NCBI GenBank assembly: GCA_963851295.1
Contig: CAWKOS010000009.1
Coordinates: forward strand, 62,001-126,000
Source of the DNA: JAOPZW01 sp963851295
GTDB lineage: Bacteria; Actinomycetota; Thermoleophilia; Solirubrobacterales; Solirubrobacteraceae
Length of the DNA stretch: 64,000 bases
Direction: 5' to 3'
Every line of letters begins with the position of its first letter. Within the stretch, counting starts at the first letter, position 1. A program made the translations under genes and the position numbers. Of this stretch, positions 23,290 to 32,364 are shown one piece after another. The notes under the pieces were generated by a model. That model was not told the DNA's origin. It made no database searches and was given only the letters and a program-made list of their open reading frames with translations.

Positions 23290-24957
23290 GTGGCCGGGGG
23301 ACCGGACTGCGTGATCGGCATCGACTTCGGGACGCTCTCGGGGCGCGCCGTCGTCGTGCGGGTGGAGGACGGCGCGGAGCTGGGCTCCGCGGTCCACGAC
23401 TACGCCCACGGCGTCATCGATCGCGAGCTGCCGGCCTCGGGCGAGCGGCTGCCGCCGCAGTGGGCGCTGCAGGAGCCCGAGGACTACCTGGACGTGCTGC
23501 GCGAGGCGGTGCCGGCGGCGGTCGCCGCGGCGGGCATCGCGCCCGACCAGGTCATCGGGGTCGCCACCGACTTCACGGCCTCCACGCCGCTGCCCGTGCT
23601 CGCCGACGGCACGCCCCTGTGCGCGCTCGACGAGCTGCGCGGGCGCCCGCACGCCTATCCCAAGCTCTGGAAGCACCACGCGGCGGGCGGGCAGGCCGAG
23701 CGGATCAACGCCGTGGCGCGCGAGCGCGGCGAGCCGTGGCTCGCGCGCTATGGCGGTCTCATCTCCTCGGAGTGGGAGTTCGCCAAGGGCCTGCAGGTCC
23801 TCGAGGAGGACCCCGAGGTCTACGCGCGGATGGACCGCTTCGTCGAGGGCGCCGACTGGATCGTCTGGCAGCTCTGCGGGCGCGAGACCCGCAACACATG
23901 CACGGCCGGCTACAAGGGCGTCTACCAGGACGGCGGCTACCCGTCCGAGGACTACCTGCGCGCGCTCAACGACGGCTTCGGCGACTTCGTCTCGGCCAAG
24001 ATCGGCGGCCCGCTCTCCGCGCTGGGCGCCCGCGCGGGCGACCTGACGGCGCAGGCGGCCGCCTGGACAGGGCTGCCCGAGGGGATCGCCGTCGCCGTCG
24101 GCAACGTCGACGCCCACGTCACCGCCCCCGCGGCCGGCGCCGTCCAGGCCGGGCAGATGCTCGCGGTCATGGGGACGAGCACCTGCCACATCATGAACGG
24201 CCACGCGCTGGCCGAGGTCCCCGGGATGTGCGGCGTCGTCGAGGGCGGCGTGACCCCCGGGCTGTGGGGTTACGAGGCCGGCCAGAGCGGCGTCGGCGAC
24301 ATCTTCGCGTGGTTCGCCGACAACGCCGTGCCGCCCCGCTACCACGAGGTCGCGCGCGCCCGCGGCCAGGACCTGCTCGACCACCTCTCCGAGCTGGCGG
24401 GGCGCCAGGAGGTCGGCGAGCACGGCCTCGTCGCGCTGGACTGGAGCAACGGCAACCGCTCGGTGCTCGTCGACCACGAGCTCAGCGGGCTGATCGTCGG
24501 CCTGACGCTGAGCACGCGCGCGGAGGACATCTACCGCGCGCTCATCGAGGCGACGGCCTTCGGCACGCGCAAGATCATCGAGACCTTCGAGGCGTCGGGG
24601 CTCCCGGTCGAGGACCTGATCGTCGCCGGCGGGCTGATCCGCAACCCGGTGATCATGCAGATCTACGCCGACGTCACGCGCCACCCGCTGCACCTGATCG
24701 ACTCCGATCAGGGCCCCGCCCTCGGCTCGGCGATGCACGCCGCTGTGGCCGCCGGCGCCTACGCGGACATCTACGCCGCCGCGGCGGTCATGGGCAAGGT
24801 CCGCCGCGACGTCTACGTCCCCGACGAGGCGCGCGCCGACGCCTACGACGCCCTCTACGAGCGCTACTCGATCCTGCACGACCACTTCGGCCGCGGCGGC
24901 GACGACGTCATGCACGCGCTGCGCCGGATCCGGCCGCGCGAGGTCGCCCGTGGCTGA
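23290..24957 (+). CDS. araB: Ribulokinase
   Basis: 555-residue FGGY-family kinase phosphorylating L-ribulose to L-ribulose 5-phosphate. The N-terminal motif GIDFGTLSGRAVVVRV is the ribulokinase form of the FGGY start; other landmarks are the ADWIVWQLCG segment, the ATP-site strand MLAVMGTSTCHIMN and IVAGGLIRNPVIMQIYADV near the C-terminus. Length matches the family (about 550-570). GTG start at 23290; the last 8 bases overlap araD. Gene order B-D-A differs from the enterobacterial B-A-D order but is common in actinobacteria and bacilli-like arrangements. Confidence 0.93.
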   Translation: MAGGPDCVIGIDFGTLSGRAVVVRVEDGAELGSAVHDYAHGVIDRELPASGERLPPQWALQEPEDYLDVLREAVPAAVAAAGIAPDQVIGVATDFTASTPLPVLADGTPLCALDELRGRPHAYPKLWKHHAAGGQAERINAVARERGEPWLARYGGLISSEWEFAKGLQVLEEDPEVYARMDRFVEGADWIVWQLCGRETRNTCTAGYKGVYQDGGYPSEDYLRALNDGFGDFVSAKIGGPLSALGARAGDLTAQAAAWTGLPEGIAVAVGNVDAHVTAPAAGAVQAGQMLAVMGTSTCHIMNGHALAEVPGMCGVVEGGVTPGLWGYEAGQSGVGDIFAWFADNAVPPRYHEVARARGQDLLDHLSELAGRQEVGEHGLVALDWSNGNRSVLVDHELSGLIVGLTLSTRAEDIYRALIEATAFGTRKIIETFEASGLPVEDLIVAGGLIRNPVIMQIYADVTRHPLHLIDSDQGPALGSAMHAAVAAGAYADIYAAAAVMGKVRRDVYVPDEARADAYDALYERYSILHDHFGRGGDDVMHALRRIRPREVARG

Positions 24958-25609
24958 CGAGCTGCGCGAGCTGCGGCGCGAGGTCTGCGCCCTGCACGGC
25001 GAGCTGGTGCGCAACGGGCTCGTCGTGTGGACCTCCGGCAACCTCTCGGCGCGCGTGCCGGGCGAGGAGCTGATGGCGATCAAGGCCAGCGGCGTCCCCT
25101 ATGACGAGCTGACGCCCGAGGCGATCGTCGTCTGCGACCTCCACGGCGAGCTCGTCGAAGGCGACCTGACCCCCTCCAGCGACGCGGCCGCCCACGGCCA
25201 CGTCTACCGCCACCTCCCCGACGTGGGCGGCATCGCCCACACGCACAGCGCCTACGCCACGGCCTGGGCCGCGCGCGGGGAGGCGATCCCCTGCGTGCTC
25301 ACGGCGATGGCCGACGAGTTCGGCGGCGAGATCCCGATCGGCCCGTTCGCCCTCATCGGCGGCGAGGAGATCGGCGAGGCCGTGGTCGCGACGCTGGCCG
25401 AGCACCGCTCCCCCGCGGTGCTGCTGCGCAGCCACGGCGTCTTCACGCTCGGCCCCGGGCCGCGGGAGGCGATCAAGGCGGCCGTCATGTGCGAGGACGC
25501 CGCCCGGATCGTGCACCTCGCGCGCGTGCTCGGGGACCCAATTCCGCTCGCCCGAGAGGACATCGATGCGCTCCATCACCGCTACCAGAACGTCTACGGA
25601 CAGCGCTGA
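24950..25609 (+). CDS. araD: L-ribulose-5-phosphate 4-epimerase
   Basis: 219-residue class II aldolase-fold enzyme converting L-ribulose 5-phosphate to D-xylulose 5-phosphate, the entry to the pentose phosphate pathway. Zinc ligands appear in IAHTHSAYATAWA and in LLRSHGVFTLG; the substrate loop reads TSGNLSAR and KASGVPYDELTPE, and LTPSSDAAAH is the phosphate-binding stretch. Size is close to the family norm of about 230. GTG start overlapping the end of araB by 8 bases; its 3' end overlaps the isomerase gene by 44 bases. Confidence 0.92.
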   Translation: MADELRELRREVCALHGELVRNGLVVWTSGNLSARVPGEELMAIKASGVPYDELTPEAIVVCDLHGELVEGDLTPSSDAAAHGHVYRHLPDVGGIAHTHSAYATAWAARGEAIPCVLTAMADEFGGEIPIGPFALIGGEEIGEAVVATLAEHRSPAVLLRSHGVFTLGPGPREAIKAAVMCEDAARIVHLARVLGDPIPLAREDIDALHHRYQNVYGQR

Positions 25610-27008
25610 GGCGACGCCGAGCCGGCCGCGCATCGGGCTGCTCGGCGTCATGCAGGCGCTCTACGACGAGATGCTGCCGGGCATCACCGAGCGCCAGGGC
25701 GCCTACGCCCAGGAGATCGGCGCGGCGCTGGCCGAGGTGGCCGAGGTCACTGTCGGGCCGCCGGCGCGCGACCGCGACGACATCGAGCGCACGGTGGCGG
25801 AGTTCGAGCGCGAGGGCGTCGACGGGCTGCTCGTGGTGATGCTCACCTACGGCCCGGGCATGCGCGTGGCGCGCGCGCTCGCGGGCACGCCGCTGCCCGT
25901 CTGCCTGGCCAACGTCCAGCCGGTGCCCGCGGTCACCGAGGCGTGGGACATGGCGGACCTGACCTACAACCAGGGCATCCACGGCGCCCAGGACACCGCC
26001 AACGCGATGGTCCGCGCCGGGCGGCCGTTCCACGTCGTCACCGACGACTGGCGCGCCGAGTCGTTCGCCGAGGAGGTCGGCGGCTGGGCGCGCGCCGCCG
26101 CTGCGGTGACCCGCTGGCGCTCGCTGAAGGTCGCCGTCTTCGGCTACGCGATGAACCAGATGGGCGACATCCGCGTCGACGAGCACGCGCTGCTGCGCGC
26201 GCTCGGCCCGCAGGTCGACGCGCTCGCGCCGGGGGCGCTGCACCGCGCCGCGCAGGCCATCTCCGACGACGACGTCCGCGCGCTGATGGCCTCCGAGGAC
26301 GAGCGCTTCGAGGTCGACCCGCGCCTGCAGGCCGACGAGCGCGAGGAGCACGCCCGGATGCAGCTGGGCCTCGAGCGCCTGCTCGTCGACGGCGGCTACG
26401 GCGCCTACTCCACGCACTTCGACGCCATCGCCGAGGACGGGCGCTTCGGGCGCCTGCCGCTCGCCGCCGCCTCGAGCCTGATGGCCAAGGGCTACGGCTA
26501 CGGCGCCGAGGGCGACGCGCTGACCGCGGCGCTCATGGTCGCCGGGCGCGAGCTGCTGGGCGACACCCAGTTCACAGAGATGTACGCGATGGACTTCCCC
26601 GGCGACTCGATCCTGATGAGCCACATGGGCGAGGGCAACTGGGCCCTGGCGCGCGGCGACCGGCCCGTGCGCCTGATCAAGCGCCCGCTCGGGATCGGCG
26701 GCCTCGGCGACCCGCCCACCTTCGTCTTCCAGTACGCGACGGGGCCGGCGACGCTGGCCACCCTCGTCTCGCTGGGCGGCGAGCGCTTCCGCCTGCTCGT
26801 CAGCGAGGGCGAGATCCTCGACACCGCCGAGCTGCCGGCGCTCGAGATGCCCTACGGGTCCTTCCGCCCCGACTCGGGCGTGCGCGCATGCATGAACGCG
26901 TGGCTGCACCTCGGCGGCCCCCACCATCAGGTCCTCAACCCCGGGCGCCAGGCGCAGGCGTGGCGCACGTTCTCGGAGCTCGCCGGCCTGGAGTTCGCGG
27001 AGGCGTGA
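25566..27008 (+). CDS. araA: L-arabinose isomerase family enzyme
   Basis: 480-residue cytoplasmic isomerase that would convert L-arabinose to L-ribulose, using a Mn-dependent site at subunit interfaces. The fold is recognisable from PRIGLLGVMQALYDEMLPGI, the VVMLTYGPGM strand, WDMADLTYNQGIHGAQD, and FTEMYAMDFPGDSILMSHMG, with a metal-site histidine in SHMGEGNW and another in LHLGGPHHQV. It is divergent from the classical AraA of enterobacteria, belonging to the wider arabinose/fucose isomerase family. The ATG at 25566 lies inside araD after CGAGAGGACATCG, giving a 44-base overlap; no later in-frame ATG is plausible. Confidence 0.88.
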   Translation: MRSITATRTSTDSAEATPSRPRIGLLGVMQALYDEMLPGITERQGAYAQEIGAALAEVAEVTVGPPARDRDDIERTVAEFEREGVDGLLVVMLTYGPGMRVARALAGTPLPVCLANVQPVPAVTEAWDMADLTYNQGIHGAQDTANAMVRAGRPFHVVTDDWRAESFAEEVGGWARAAAAVTRWRSLKVAVFGYAMNQMGDIRVDEHALLRALGPQVDALAPGALHRAAQAISDDDVRALMASEDERFEVDPRLQADEREEHARMQLGLERLLVDGGYGAYSTHFDAIAEDGRFGRLPLAAASSLMAKGYGYGAEGDALTAALMVAGRELLGDTQFTEMYAMDFPGDSILMSHMGEGNWALARGDRPVRLIKRPLGIGGLGDPPTFVFQYATGPATLATLVSLGGERFRLLVSEGEILDTAELPALEMPYGSFRPDSGVRACMNAWLHLGGPHHQVLNPGRQAQAWRTFSELAGLEFAEA

Positions 27009-27011
27009 CCG

Positions 27012-27908
27012 GTGGCCGTCGTCACCGAGCCGCCGACCGGGGCGCAGTTCGAGCTCGAGCGCGGGCGCCAGCGCCTGGTGATCGGCGAGCTGGGCGCCGG
27101 GATGCGCTCGTGGACGGTGGGCGGCCGGGAGCTGCTTGCGAGCTTCGCTCCTGGCTCGAGCGATGCGGCGTTCGCCGGACGCGTGCTGGCCCCGTGGCCC
27201 AACCGCGTGCGCGACGGGCGCTATCGCTTCGACGGCCGCGAGCATCGCCTGGAGGTCACCGAGCCCGAACGCGGCACGGCCCTCCACGGCCTGGTGCTCG
27301 CCGGCCGCTGGCGCGGCGTGCGCGCGGCGGCCCGTCGCGTGACGCTGACCTACGACCTCGAGCCGCAGCCGGGATACCCGTTCTCGCTGCGCCTCGTGGT
27401 CGGCTACGAGCTGGCCTCCGGCGGCGTGGTCGTCACCCTCCATGCGACGAACGTCGGGCGTGAGCGCGCGCCGTTCGGCGCCGGTCTGCACCCCTATCTG
27501 GCGCTGGTCGACGACCTCGCACTCGAGCTGCCGGGGGCCAGCAGCGTCCCGGTCGACGACCGCCTGCTGCCCACCGGGGCGGCGACGCCGGTCGCGGGCA
27601 CCGTGCTCGACTTCCGCCACCAGCGGCGCCTGGGCGGCCTGCGCCTGGACGCGTGCTTCGGCGACCTCGAGCGCACGCCGGCCGGCGTGGCCCGCGTGCG
27701 GCTGGGCAGCACGACGGGCCCCGAGCAGCTCACCGTCTGGATGGACGAGCGCTTCCGCTTCGTCCAGGTCTTCACCGCCGAGGCGTCGGTCGCGGTCGAG
27801 CCGATGACGTGCGCCCCGGACGCCTTCAACTCGGGGGACGGGCTCCTGGTGCTGGAGCCCGGCGCCTCCTTCACCGGCCGCTGCGGCCTGATCGCGGGCG
27901 GCTTCTGA
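27012..27908 (+). CDS. Aldose 1-epimerase family protein, cytoplasmic
   Basis: 298-residue galactose-mutarotase-fold protein, GTG start three bases after the isomerase stop. Signature residues are VLAPWPNRVRDGRYRFDG, ALHGLVLAG carrying the general-acid histidine region, GLHPYLAL and the catalytic glutamate stretch VAVEPMTCAPDAFNSG. It has no signal peptide and should speed interconversion of arabinose anomers inside the cell so that the isomerase receives the right form. The second epimerase follows after 49 bases. Confidence 0.88.
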   Translation: MAVVTEPPTGAQFELERGRQRLVIGELGAGMRSWTVGGRELLASFAPGSSDAAFAGRVLAPWPNRVRDGRYRFDGREHRLEVTEPERGTALHGLVLAGRWRGVRAAARRVTLTYDLEPQPGYPFSLRLVVGYELASGGVVVTLHATNVGRERAPFGAGLHPYLALVDDLALELPGASSVPVDDRLLPTGAATPVAGTVLDFRHQRRLGGLRLDACFGDLERTPAGVARVRLGSTTGPEQLTVWMDERFRFVQVFTAEASVAVEPMTCAPDAFNSGDGLLVLEPGASFTGRCGLIAGGF

Positions 27909-27957
27909 TCCAGCACTGACCAATCCATCCAACCCCACTCCACTCCAAGGAGGAGTC

Positions 27958-29217
27958 ATGGCAAGGTCCCGCCTCTCTGGGAGGCACCTACGCGTCTTGT
28001 TCGGCGCGGTCCTCGTCGTGCTCGTCGCGGCGCTGCTGCTGGCGCCCGTCGGCTCGGCGAAGAAGTCCAGGCACAGCCATGGACGCAATCACTCAAGCGG
28101 CCTGAGCGTCACCAAGGACAGCTTCGGCGCGATGCCGGACGGCACGCCCGTCGACCGCTACACGCTGTCCAACCGGCGCGGCATGTCGGTCTCGATCATC
28201 ACCTACGGCGGCATCATCCAGTCGCTGACGGTGCCCGACCGCCGCGGTCACGAGGACAACGTCACCCTCGGGTTCGCCAATCTCGCGGGCTACCTGAGCC
28301 CGGCGTACATGAAGAGCAACCCGTACTTCGGGGCCATCATCGGCCGCTACGGCAACCGCATCGCCAAGGGCACCTTCACGCTCGACGGCGTCACCTACCA
28401 CCTCGACATCAACAACGACCCCAACACCCTCCACGGCGGCTTCAAGGGCTTCAACCAGTTCGTCTGGGACGCCGAGGAGGTCGACGGCTCCAACACCGTG
28501 GGCGTGAGGCTCTCGCGCACGTCGACCGCCGGCGAGGGCGGCACCACGCCGGGGACCACCGGCTATCCCGGCAACCTCAAGGTCAACGTGCTCTTCACGT
28601 TGGACAACGACAACAACCTGCGCTTCGACTACACGGCGACGACCGACGCCCCCACCGTCGTCAACCTCACCAACCACTCCTACTGGAACCTGGCCGGCGA
28701 GGGCTCGGGGACGATCTACGACCACCAGCTGCAGATCAACGCCGACAACTACAACCCCGTCGACCCGACGCTCATCCCGACCGGCATCGCCCCGGTCGCG
28801 GGGACGCCGTTCGACTTCACGCGCTTCCACGCGATCGGCGAGCGCATCCGCGGCAACGACCAGCAGCTCGTCAACGGCCGCGGCTATGACCACAACTTCG
28901 TCCTCAATCCGCCCAAGCACGCCGGCCTGAACCTGGCCGCGCGGCTGTTCGACCCCTCCAGCGGACGGATGCTGACGATCCTGACCAAGGAGCCCGGCCT
29001 GCAGTTCTACTCGGGCAACTTCCTCGACGGCACGCTCTACGGCACGAGCGGCCGCCAGTACCGCCAGGGCGACGGGCTGGCGCTGGAGACCCAGCACTAC
29101 CCCGACTCGCCGAACCAGCCGGACTTCCCGTCGACGGTCCTCCGTCCCGGGCAGACCTACAACACGTCCACCGTCTACAACTTCTCGACGGTCGGCGGGC
29201 GCAAGCACCACCACTAG
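27958..29217 (+). CDS. galM: Aldose 1-epimerase (mutarotase), exported
   Basis: 419-residue galactose mutarotase with a hydrophobic N-terminus (VLFGAVLVVLVAALLLAPVGSA), followed by a His/Lys-rich linker; it is a signal peptide or a single anchor, so the enzyme acts outside the membrane. Typical GalM motifs follow: IIGRYGNRIAKG, NNDPNTLHGG, VVNLTNHSYWNLAG, GYDHNFVLN and the catalytic glutamate in LALETQHYPDSPNQPDFPST. A ribosome site AAGGAGG precedes the ATG. Paired with the cytoplasmic epimerase it gives one mutarotase on each side of the membrane. Last gene of the arabinose operon. Confidence 0.9.
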   Translation: MARSRLSGRHLRVLFGAVLVVLVAALLLAPVGSAKKSRHSHGRNHSSGLSVTKDSFGAMPDGTPVDRYTLSNRRGMSVSIITYGGIIQSLTVPDRRGHEDNVTLGFANLAGYLSPAYMKSNPYFGAIIGRYGNRIAKGTFTLDGVTYHLDINNDPNTLHGGFKGFNQFVWDAEEVDGSNTVGVRLSRTSTAGEGGTTPGTTGYPGNLKVNVLFTLDNDNNLRFDYTATTDAPTVVNLTNHSYWNLAGEGSGTIYDHQLQINADNYNPVDPTLIPTGIAPVAGTPFDFTRFHAIGERIRGNDQQLVNGRGYDHNFVLNPPKHAGLNLAARLFDPSSGRMLTILTKEPGLQFYSGNFLDGTLYGTSGRQYRQGDGLALETQHYPDSPNQPDFPSTVLRPGQTYNTSTVYNFSTVGGRKHHH

Positions 29218-29232
29218 GACATCGATCGTGCG

Positions 29233-29264
29233 CCGGCCGGGGGTACCCACCCGCCCCCGGCCGG
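29233..29264 (+). terminator. Hairpin terminator of the arabinose operon
   Basis: Perfect 11-base stem, CCGGCCGGGGG (29233-29243) with CCCCCGGCCGG (29254-29264), and a 10-base loop, 16 bases after the last gene of the operon. There is no T tract, as is usual for strong GC-rich actinobacterial terminators. Confidence 0.6.
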
Positions 29265-29284
29265 TGCCCGCGCCACCGCGCGGG

Positions 29285-29290
29285 TAGCTT
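29285..29290 (+). promoter_or_regulatory. Candidate -10 box (TAGCTT) for a near-leaderless kup transcript
   Basis: TAGCTT lies 9 bases ahead of the kup ATG, and no Shine-Dalgarno sequence is present between. The arrangement TAnnnT with 6-9 bases to the start codon recurs at three other genes in this window and is the mark of leaderless transcripts in actinobacteria. Confidence 0.45.
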
Positions 29291-29299
29291 CACCGGCGA

Positions 29300-31273
29300 A
29301 TGGCAGACGTCGACCCCGCGTCGCTGACCCCCGGCGAGGCGCCCGAGCCACCCACCGAGGCCGCCGCGAAGCCACCCTCGCACCCGCACGCCAAGGCCGG
29401 GATGGCCGCCCTCGCCGTCGGCGCGCTCGGCGTCGTCTTCGGGGACATCGGGACGAGCCCGCTCTACGCGCTGCAGACGCTCTTCGCGGCCGACAACCAC
29501 GCCGTCCACCCGACCTTCGACGACGTCTACGGCGTGATCTCGCTCGTCTTCTGGACGCTGACGATTGTCGTCACCGTCAAGTACGTGACCTTCATCATGC
29601 GCGCAGACAACGAGGGCGAGGGCGGCATCATGGCCCTGATCGCGCTGGTGCAGGACGTCAAGCTCACGCGCCGCGCGGCCACGGCCGCCCTCGTCGCGCT
29701 CGGCATCTTCGGCGCCTCGCTCTTCTACGGCGACGGCATGATCACGCCCGCGATCTCGGTGCTCTCGGCGGTCGAGGGGCTCAAGGTGGTCTCCCCCTCG
29801 CTGGACTCGCTCGTGGTGCCGATCACGCTGGCGATCCTCGCCGCGCTGTTCGCCATCCAGCCCTACGGCACGACCGCCGTCGGGCGCCTGTTCGGGCCGA
29901 TCATGGGCGCGTGGTTCGCGATCCTCGCGCTCTCCGGGCTGCGCGAGGTGCTCGATCACCCGGGGATCCTGCGCGCCGTCTCCCCCAGCTACGCGCTGAG
30001 CTTCATCTTCGACCACCCAGGTACGGCGTTCATCGCGTTGGGCTCGGTGGTGCTCACGGTGACCGGCGCCGAGGCGCTCTACGCCGACATGGGCCACTTC
30101 GGCCGCTCCCCGATACGCCGCGCGTGGTTCGCCGTCGTCTTCCCGGCGCTGATCCTCAACTACATGGGCCAGGGGTCGCTGATCCTGCGCACGCCGGCCG
30201 CGATCGACAACCCCTTCTACCTCCTCTTCCCGCACTGGTCGCGGATCCCGATGGTGGTGATCGCGACCGTGGCGACGGTCATCGCCTCGCAGGCGGTGAT
30301 CTCGGGCGCGTTCTCGGTCACGCGCCAGGCCGTCCAGCTCGGCTTCCTGCCGCGATTGACCATCCGCCACACCTCCGCGGAGGAGATCGGCCAGGTCTAC
30401 GTGCCGGCCGTCAACTGGGGGCTGCTGGCCGCCGTCATCGTGCTCGTCCTCGGCTTCGAGTCCTCGGCGCACCTCGCGTCGGCGTACGGCATCGCGGTGA
30501 CCGGCACGATGACGACGACCACCGTCCTCTTCCTCGTCATCGTCCGCGAGCGCTGGCGTAAGCCATGGTGGGTGGTCGCCACCGGCGCGGTCGTCTTCCT
30601 CACCGCGGACCTGACGCTCTTCTCGGCCAGCCTCACCAAGATCGCCCATGGCGGCTGGCTGCCGCTGACCATCGCGATCGTCATCTTCGTCGTGCTGACG
30701 ACCTGGCAGCGCGGGCGCAAGATCGTCACGCGCAACCGCATCGAGGAGGAGGGCCCGCTGCGCGACTTCGTCGAGGAGATCCGCGGCCTCGACCCGCCCG
30801 TCTACCGCCCCCCGCGCATGGGCGTCTTCCTCAACGCCAACATCGAGACGACGCCACTGGCCCTGCGGGCCAACTTCGAGCACAACAACGCCATCCACGC
30901 GTGCGTCGTGATCCTGTCGGTGCAGACGCTGCGGGTCCCGCACGTGCCCCCGGAGGAGCGCCTGAGCGTCGACGACCTCGGCTACCGCGACGACGGCATC
31001 ACCCATCTGACCGCGCGCGTCGGCTTCCAGGACGTGATCGACATCCCGGCCACCCTGGGCGAGGCCGCCGAGCACATCGAGGGCAAGGCCGACATCGGCG
31101 CCGCGACCTACTTCCTGTCGCGCATCACGATCCTGCCGACCGACGCCCCCGGCATGGCGCGGTGGCGCAAGAAGCTGTTCGTGGCCATCGCCCAGAACGC
31201 CGCGACCCCGATCGGCTACTTCGGCCTGCCCGACGACCGCACGGTCATCATCGGCTCGCACATCGAGCTGTGA
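29300..31273 (+). CDS. kup: Kup-type potassium uptake protein
   Basis: 657-residue proton-coupled potassium importer of the KUP/HAK/KT family. The opening span carries LGVVFGDIGTSPLYALQTLF, followed by NEGEGGIMALIALV, FYGDGMITPAISVLSAVEG, and GTTAVGRLFGPIM, all family hallmarks; about 12 spans end near residue 470 and a cytoplasmic C-terminal domain follows. Length is normal (about 620-680). The last four bases (GTGA) are shared with the start of the glycosyltransferase gene, so the two are coupled. Confidence 0.94.
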   Translation: MADVDPASLTPGEAPEPPTEAAAKPPSHPHAKAGMAALAVGALGVVFGDIGTSPLYALQTLFAADNHAVHPTFDDVYGVISLVFWTLTIVVTVKYVTFIMRADNEGEGGIMALIALVQDVKLTRRAATAALVALGIFGASLFYGDGMITPAISVLSAVEGLKVVSPSLDSLVVPITLAILAALFAIQPYGTTAVGRLFGPIMGAWFAILALSGLREVLDHPGILRAVSPSYALSFIFDHPGTAFIALGSVVLTVTGAEALYADMGHFGRSPIRRAWFAVVFPALILNYMGQGSLILRTPAAIDNPFYLLFPHWSRIPMVVIATVATVIASQAVISGAFSVTRQAVQLGFLPRLTIRHTSAEEIGQVYVPAVNWGLLAAVIVLVLGFESSAHLASAYGIAVTGTMTTTTVLFLVIVRERWRKPWWVVATGAVVFLTADLTLFSASLTKIAHGGWLPLTIAIVIFVVLTTWQRGRKIVTRNRIEEEGPLRDFVEEIRGLDPPVYRPPRMGVFLNANIETTPLALRANFEHNNAIHACVVILSVQTLRVPHVPPEERLSVDDLGYRDDGITHLTARVGFQDVIDIPATLGEAAEHIEGKADIGAATYFLSRITILPTDAPGMARWRKKLFVAIAQNAATPIGYFGLPDDRTVIIGSHIEL

Positions 31274-32364
31274 GCGAAGCGCCCCGCGTCCTCATCCTCT
31301 CGGCCTCGATCGGCGAGGGCCACGACCTGCCGGCGCGCGTGCTCGCCGACGGCATACGCGCCGAGCGCCCCGACGCCCACGTGCGCATCGAGGACGGGCT
31401 GCGGGCGATGGGGTGGCCGATCGATCGCGCCGTGCTCGGCGGCGCGCACCCGGAGTCGCGCCTGGACTACCTGCTCTTCGACGGCCTGTACTGGCTCTAC
31501 ACGCGGGTGGGGCCGACGCGCCGCCTCGGCGGCCGGCTCCTGCAGACGCTCGGCGGCCCGCGCCTGCGAGCGCTGATCGCCGCCGAGCGCGCCGACGTGG
31601 TCGTGGCGACGTATCCCGGCGTCAGCGAGGCGCTCGGGCGCCTGCGCGAGCGCGGGCGCCTGGACGTGCCCGTGGTGTCGGCCATCACGGACCTCGCGGC
31701 CCTGTACTACTGGGCCCAGCCGGGGGTCGACCTGCACCTGGTGACCCACCGCGAGTCGATCGAGGAGGTGCGGGCGATCGCGCCCGCGAGCCGGATCGTC
31801 TGGGCGAGCGGCATGACCGCCCCCGAGTTCCTCGTGCCGGTCGACCGCGCCGAGGCGCGCCGCGCGCTGGGGCTGGCGGGCGACGGGCCGGTCGTCGTCG
31901 TCTCGGGCGGCGGCTGGGCGATGGGCGACCTCGAGGGCGCCGCGGAGGTGGCGCTGGGGGTCGAGGGCGCGACCGTGGTCTGCCTGTGCGGACGCAGCGA
32001 GGAGGTGCGCGCACAGCTCGCCGCGCGCTTCGCGAGCGAGGACCGCGTGCGAGCCGAGGGCTTCACCGACCGCATGGGCGACTGGCTGGCCGCGGCCGAC
32101 GCGCTCGTGCACTCGACGGCGGGGCTCACGGTCCTCGAGGCGATCATCCGCGGCTGCCCCGTGATCTCCTACGGCTGGGGGCACGGGCACATCGGCGCCA
32201 ACAACCGCGCCTATCGGCGCTTCGGGCTGGCCGAGGTGGCGACGACGCGCGCCGAGCTCGACGCGGCGCTGCGCCGTGCGCTCGCGGCCCCGCGCGAGCC
32301 CGACCTGTCGCTGACGCGCCTGCCTAGCTCGGCGTCGGAGATCCTCGCGCTGGTGGCGCGGTGA
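31270..32364 (+). CDS. Glycosyltransferase of the MGDG synthase/MurG-like family
   Basis: 364-residue GT-B fold transferase. The N-terminal motif LILSASIGEGHDLPARVL is that of diacylglycerol glucosyl/galactosyltransferases; the C-terminal half has VVVVSGGGWAMGDLEGA, AADALVHSTAGLTVLEAI and CPVISYGWGHGHIGANN, the nucleotide-sugar site of the GT28 clan. It probably adds a sugar to a membrane lipid. GTG start overlapping the kup stop by 4 bases. Its last 41 bases overlap the convergent DMT transporter gene. Confidence 0.82.
   Translation: MSEAPRVLILSASIGEGHDLPARVLADGIRAERPDAHVRIEDGLRAMGWPIDRAVLGGAHPESRLDYLLFDGLYWLYTRVGPTRRLGGRLLQTLGGPRLRALIAAERADVVVATYPGVSEALGRLRERGRLDVPVVSAITDLAALYYWAQPGVDLHLVTHRESIEEVRAIAPASRIVWASGMTAPEFLVPVDRAEARRALGLAGDGPVVVVSGGGWAMGDLEGAAEVALGVEGATVVCLCGRSEEVRAQLAARFASEDRVRAEGFTDRMGDWLAAADALVHSTAGLTVLEAIIRGCPVISYGWGHGHIGANNRAYRRFGLAEVATTRAELDAALRRALAAPREPDLSLTRLPSSASEILALVAR

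Noticed and set aside
29218..29299. A c-di-AMP riboswitch ahead of the potassium transporter
   Set aside because: Only 82 bases are available, and they hold a terminator hairpin and a -10 box; no matching structure.
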